From Actinomycetospora soli (GTDB taxonomy: Bacteria > Actinomycetota > Actinomycetes > Mycobacteriales > Pseudonocardiaceae), in assembly GCF_021026295.1 (NCBI RefSeq), contig NZ_JAJNDA010000002.1:248001-312000 (forward strand): a stretch of 64,000 bases of DNA. The letters run 5' to 3'. Under the pieces are notes generated by a model. The model made no database searches, was not told the DNA's origin, and was given only the letters and a program-made list of their open reading frames with translations. A program made the position numbers and the translations under genes. Each line of letters starts with the position of its first letter. Position 1 is the first letter of the stretch. Shown here piece after piece: positions 63,089-64,000 of the stretch.

Positions 63089-63436
63089 CTAGAGCAGGTC
63101 CAGGCCGAGCTCGTTGCCGTTCAGGTTGTGGTTCAACACCGAGTTGCAGGTGAGGTTGGCGGCGTTGAGCCCGCCGACCGGCACCTGGGCGATGATGTTG
63201 CCCAGCAGGGCGTCGCCGTCGACGGGGTTCTCGGCGCCGGCGCTGCCGCCCCCGACCGAGCAGGTGTCCCCGCCGCCACGCTTGCCGTGGTGGTCCCCGT
63301 GACCCTCGTGCGTGGCGTGGTGGCCGTGGTCGCCGCTGTCGTGGCTCGGCATGTCGCCGGCGAACGCGAGCGGCGCCCCGCCGATGAGGCCGGCGCCGGC
63401 GCCCAGCAGCACCGCAGCGATCTTCGTCGTGTTCAT
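63089..63436 (-). CDS. secreted His-rich small protein with two cysteines (second of a pair)
   Basis: The 115-residue precursor has a signal peptide (MNTTKIAAVLLGAGAGLIGGAPLAFA, cleavage about residue 26). A strongly His/Gly/Asp-rich stretch (residues 31-50, nine His) follows, then a C-terminal part with C59 and C97. The core GDALLGNIIAQVPVGGLN and CNSVLNHNLNGNEL is rich in Asn and short hydrophobics, which recalls rodlin-like or chaplin-like surface proteins, though it does not match either clearly. It is a paralogue of the upstream gene. Metal binding by the His segment is a guess. Confidence 0.72.
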   Translation of the reverse strand: MNTTKIAAVLLGAGAGLIGGAPLAFAGDMPSHDSGDHGHHATHEGHGDHHGKRGGGDTCSVGGGSAGAENPVDGDALLGNIIAQVPVGGLNAANLTCNSVLNHNLNGNELGLDLL

Positions 63437-63463
63437 CGTGTCTCCGCGCGCGTCAGCAGGGGG

Positions 63464-63790
63464 TCAGAACGGGAGGCCGGGCAGCTCGGTGCCGAGCACG
63501 CTCACCACGACCGAGTTGCCGTTCAGGTTGTCGTTCAGGATCTCGTTGCAGGTCAGGTTGAGGACGTTCGCGCCCCCGATCGGCGCCTGCGCGACGACGT
63601 TGGCCAGCGAGTCGCCGTTGATCGTGTTGAGGGCGCCGGCCTCGCCACCCGCGACCGAGCAGGTCGAGGAGGCGCCGTGGCCGCCGTGGCCGTGGTGGTC
63701 GCCGTGCGACTCGGAGGCGGAGGCCAGCGGGGCGACGGCCGCGAGGCCGGCCAGCACGCCGACACCGACGATGCCGAACTTGGTGATCAC
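63464..63790 (-). CDS. secreted His-rich small protein with two cysteines (first of a pair)
   Basis: The 108-residue precursor has a signal peptide ending at ASA (residue 26) and a short His/Gly segment (SHGDHHGHGGHG). The conserved part carries C44 and C81 with a 36-residue spacing close to that of its neighbour. The core NGDSLANVVAQAPIGGANVLNLTCNE is clearly homologous to the adjacent protein. The two genes are 27 nt apart and share the downstream terminator. GGAGAAAAC lies just ahead of the start. Role is unknown; an extracellular structural or metal-binding protein is likely. Confidence 0.72.
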   Translation of the reverse strand: MITKFGIVGVGVLAGLAAVAPLASASESHGDHHGHGGHGASSTCSVAGGEAGALNTINGDSLANVVAQAPIGGANVLNLTCNEILNDNLNGNSVVVSVLGTELPGLPF

Positions 63791-64000
63791 GTTTTCTCCT
63801 GGGGAGCGTCACGGGTGGTGCCGCCGGTCGGCGACGTCACCAGGGAGAACGGGCCTGTACAGAAAACGTGACTCCAGGTCACCGGAAGGCGTTGCCCGCT
63901 GCTGCACCCGTGGAAGAAAGGTGTTGTTCAGCTTCACGGACAGCTCAGGTGGTCCTCGATCCGCCACCGGTTCGAGGGGCCGGACGCGTCGACGGTTCGG
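63791..64000 (-). promoter_or_regulatory. region upstream of the His-rich pair
   Basis: This 210-bp stretch to the window edge has no gene that I can support. It should contain the promoter of the secreted pair. It is slightly richer in A and T than its surroundings around 63855-63870. Confidence 0.3.

Overview
The window is about 64 kb of a very GC-rich actinobacterial chromosome. The gene families point to the Pseudonocardiales (an Actinomycetospora- or Pseudonocardia-like organism). These include a MacS-type sensor kinase with its regulator, a mycothiol-dependent maleylpyruvate-isomerase-family enzyme, a DUF222/13E12 HNH protein under an actinobacterial LexA box, an LGFP-repeat amidase, an EcsC protein, a dynamin-like pair, an SCO6880-neighbourhood-type conjugation ATPase and many leaderless promoters. 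No CRISPR array, rRNA or recognisable insertion sequence was seen. The genus assignment is inference.

Layout. 1-3.4 kb (minus): the end of a conjugation/type IV secretion-like operon (VirB4-like ATPase running off the left edge, two small membrane proteins). 3.8-12.5 kb: an Fe-S heterodisulfide-reductase-like membrane oxidoreductase, dcd, a GGDEF diguanylate cyclase, an unknown protein, tRNA-Gly(CCC), an alpha/beta hydrolase and a lytic transglycosylase with a structured 5' leader. 12.5-15.8 kb: CstA with its YbdD/YjiX partner and an SDR. 16-21.9 kb (minus): a six-gene string of membrane protein, trmB, NYN protein, SRPBCC protein, amidohydrolase and propionyl-CoA synthetase. 22-28.4 kb (plus): two dynamin-like proteins (the second with a degenerate P-loop), a small Asp-rich protein, and TldD/TldE. 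28.4-29.1 kb: a small Pro/Ala-rich membrane protein gene lying between two perfect 26-bp direct repeats, apparently an insertion. 29.1-38.2 kb: FAD-Rieske oxidoreductase (minus), class II sirtuin, PEP carboxykinase, DedA, DUF3311 plus a sodium/monocarboxylate symporter, and an alkaline-phosphatase-superfamily protein. 38.3-43.3 kb: CxxC membrane protein, ankyrin protein, LLM flavin oxidoreductase, then PntB and a fused PntA (minus). 43.6-48.3 kb: a three-gene assimilatory nitrate-reductase-like operon and a mycothiol-dependent enzyme. 48.4-55.9 kb: DUF222-HNH protein, a repeat-containing membrane protein, an archaeal-type valS, a cysteine-less HesB-like protein, a tandem winged-helix plus nuclease-like protein, and hemerythrin. 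55.9-64 kb: a degenerate Hsp70-like membrane protein, a MacS/MacR-like two-component system, SirB1, amidase, EcsC and two secreted His-rich paralogues.

Functional themes. Many genes sit at the pyruvate/acetate/propionate node: CstA and MctP-like uptake, propionyl-CoA synthetase, PEP carboxykinase, PntAB, and a sirtuin that could deacylate the acyl-CoA synthetase. A second theme is the envelope: transglycosylase, amidase, dynamin pair, DedA and EcsC. Regulatory and structural DNA stands out in two ways. A family of GTGAG...CTCAC palindromes sits at gene 3' ends (15.8, 34.2, 36.9 and 40.35 kb). TANNNT boxes lie only 6-8 nt upstream of many start codons, as expected for leaderless transcripts. 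Most likely under-described pieces: the tandem wHTH plus nuclease-like protein, the degenerate Hsp70-like protein, the dynamin/pseudo-GTPase operon, and the gene between the 26-bp repeats.
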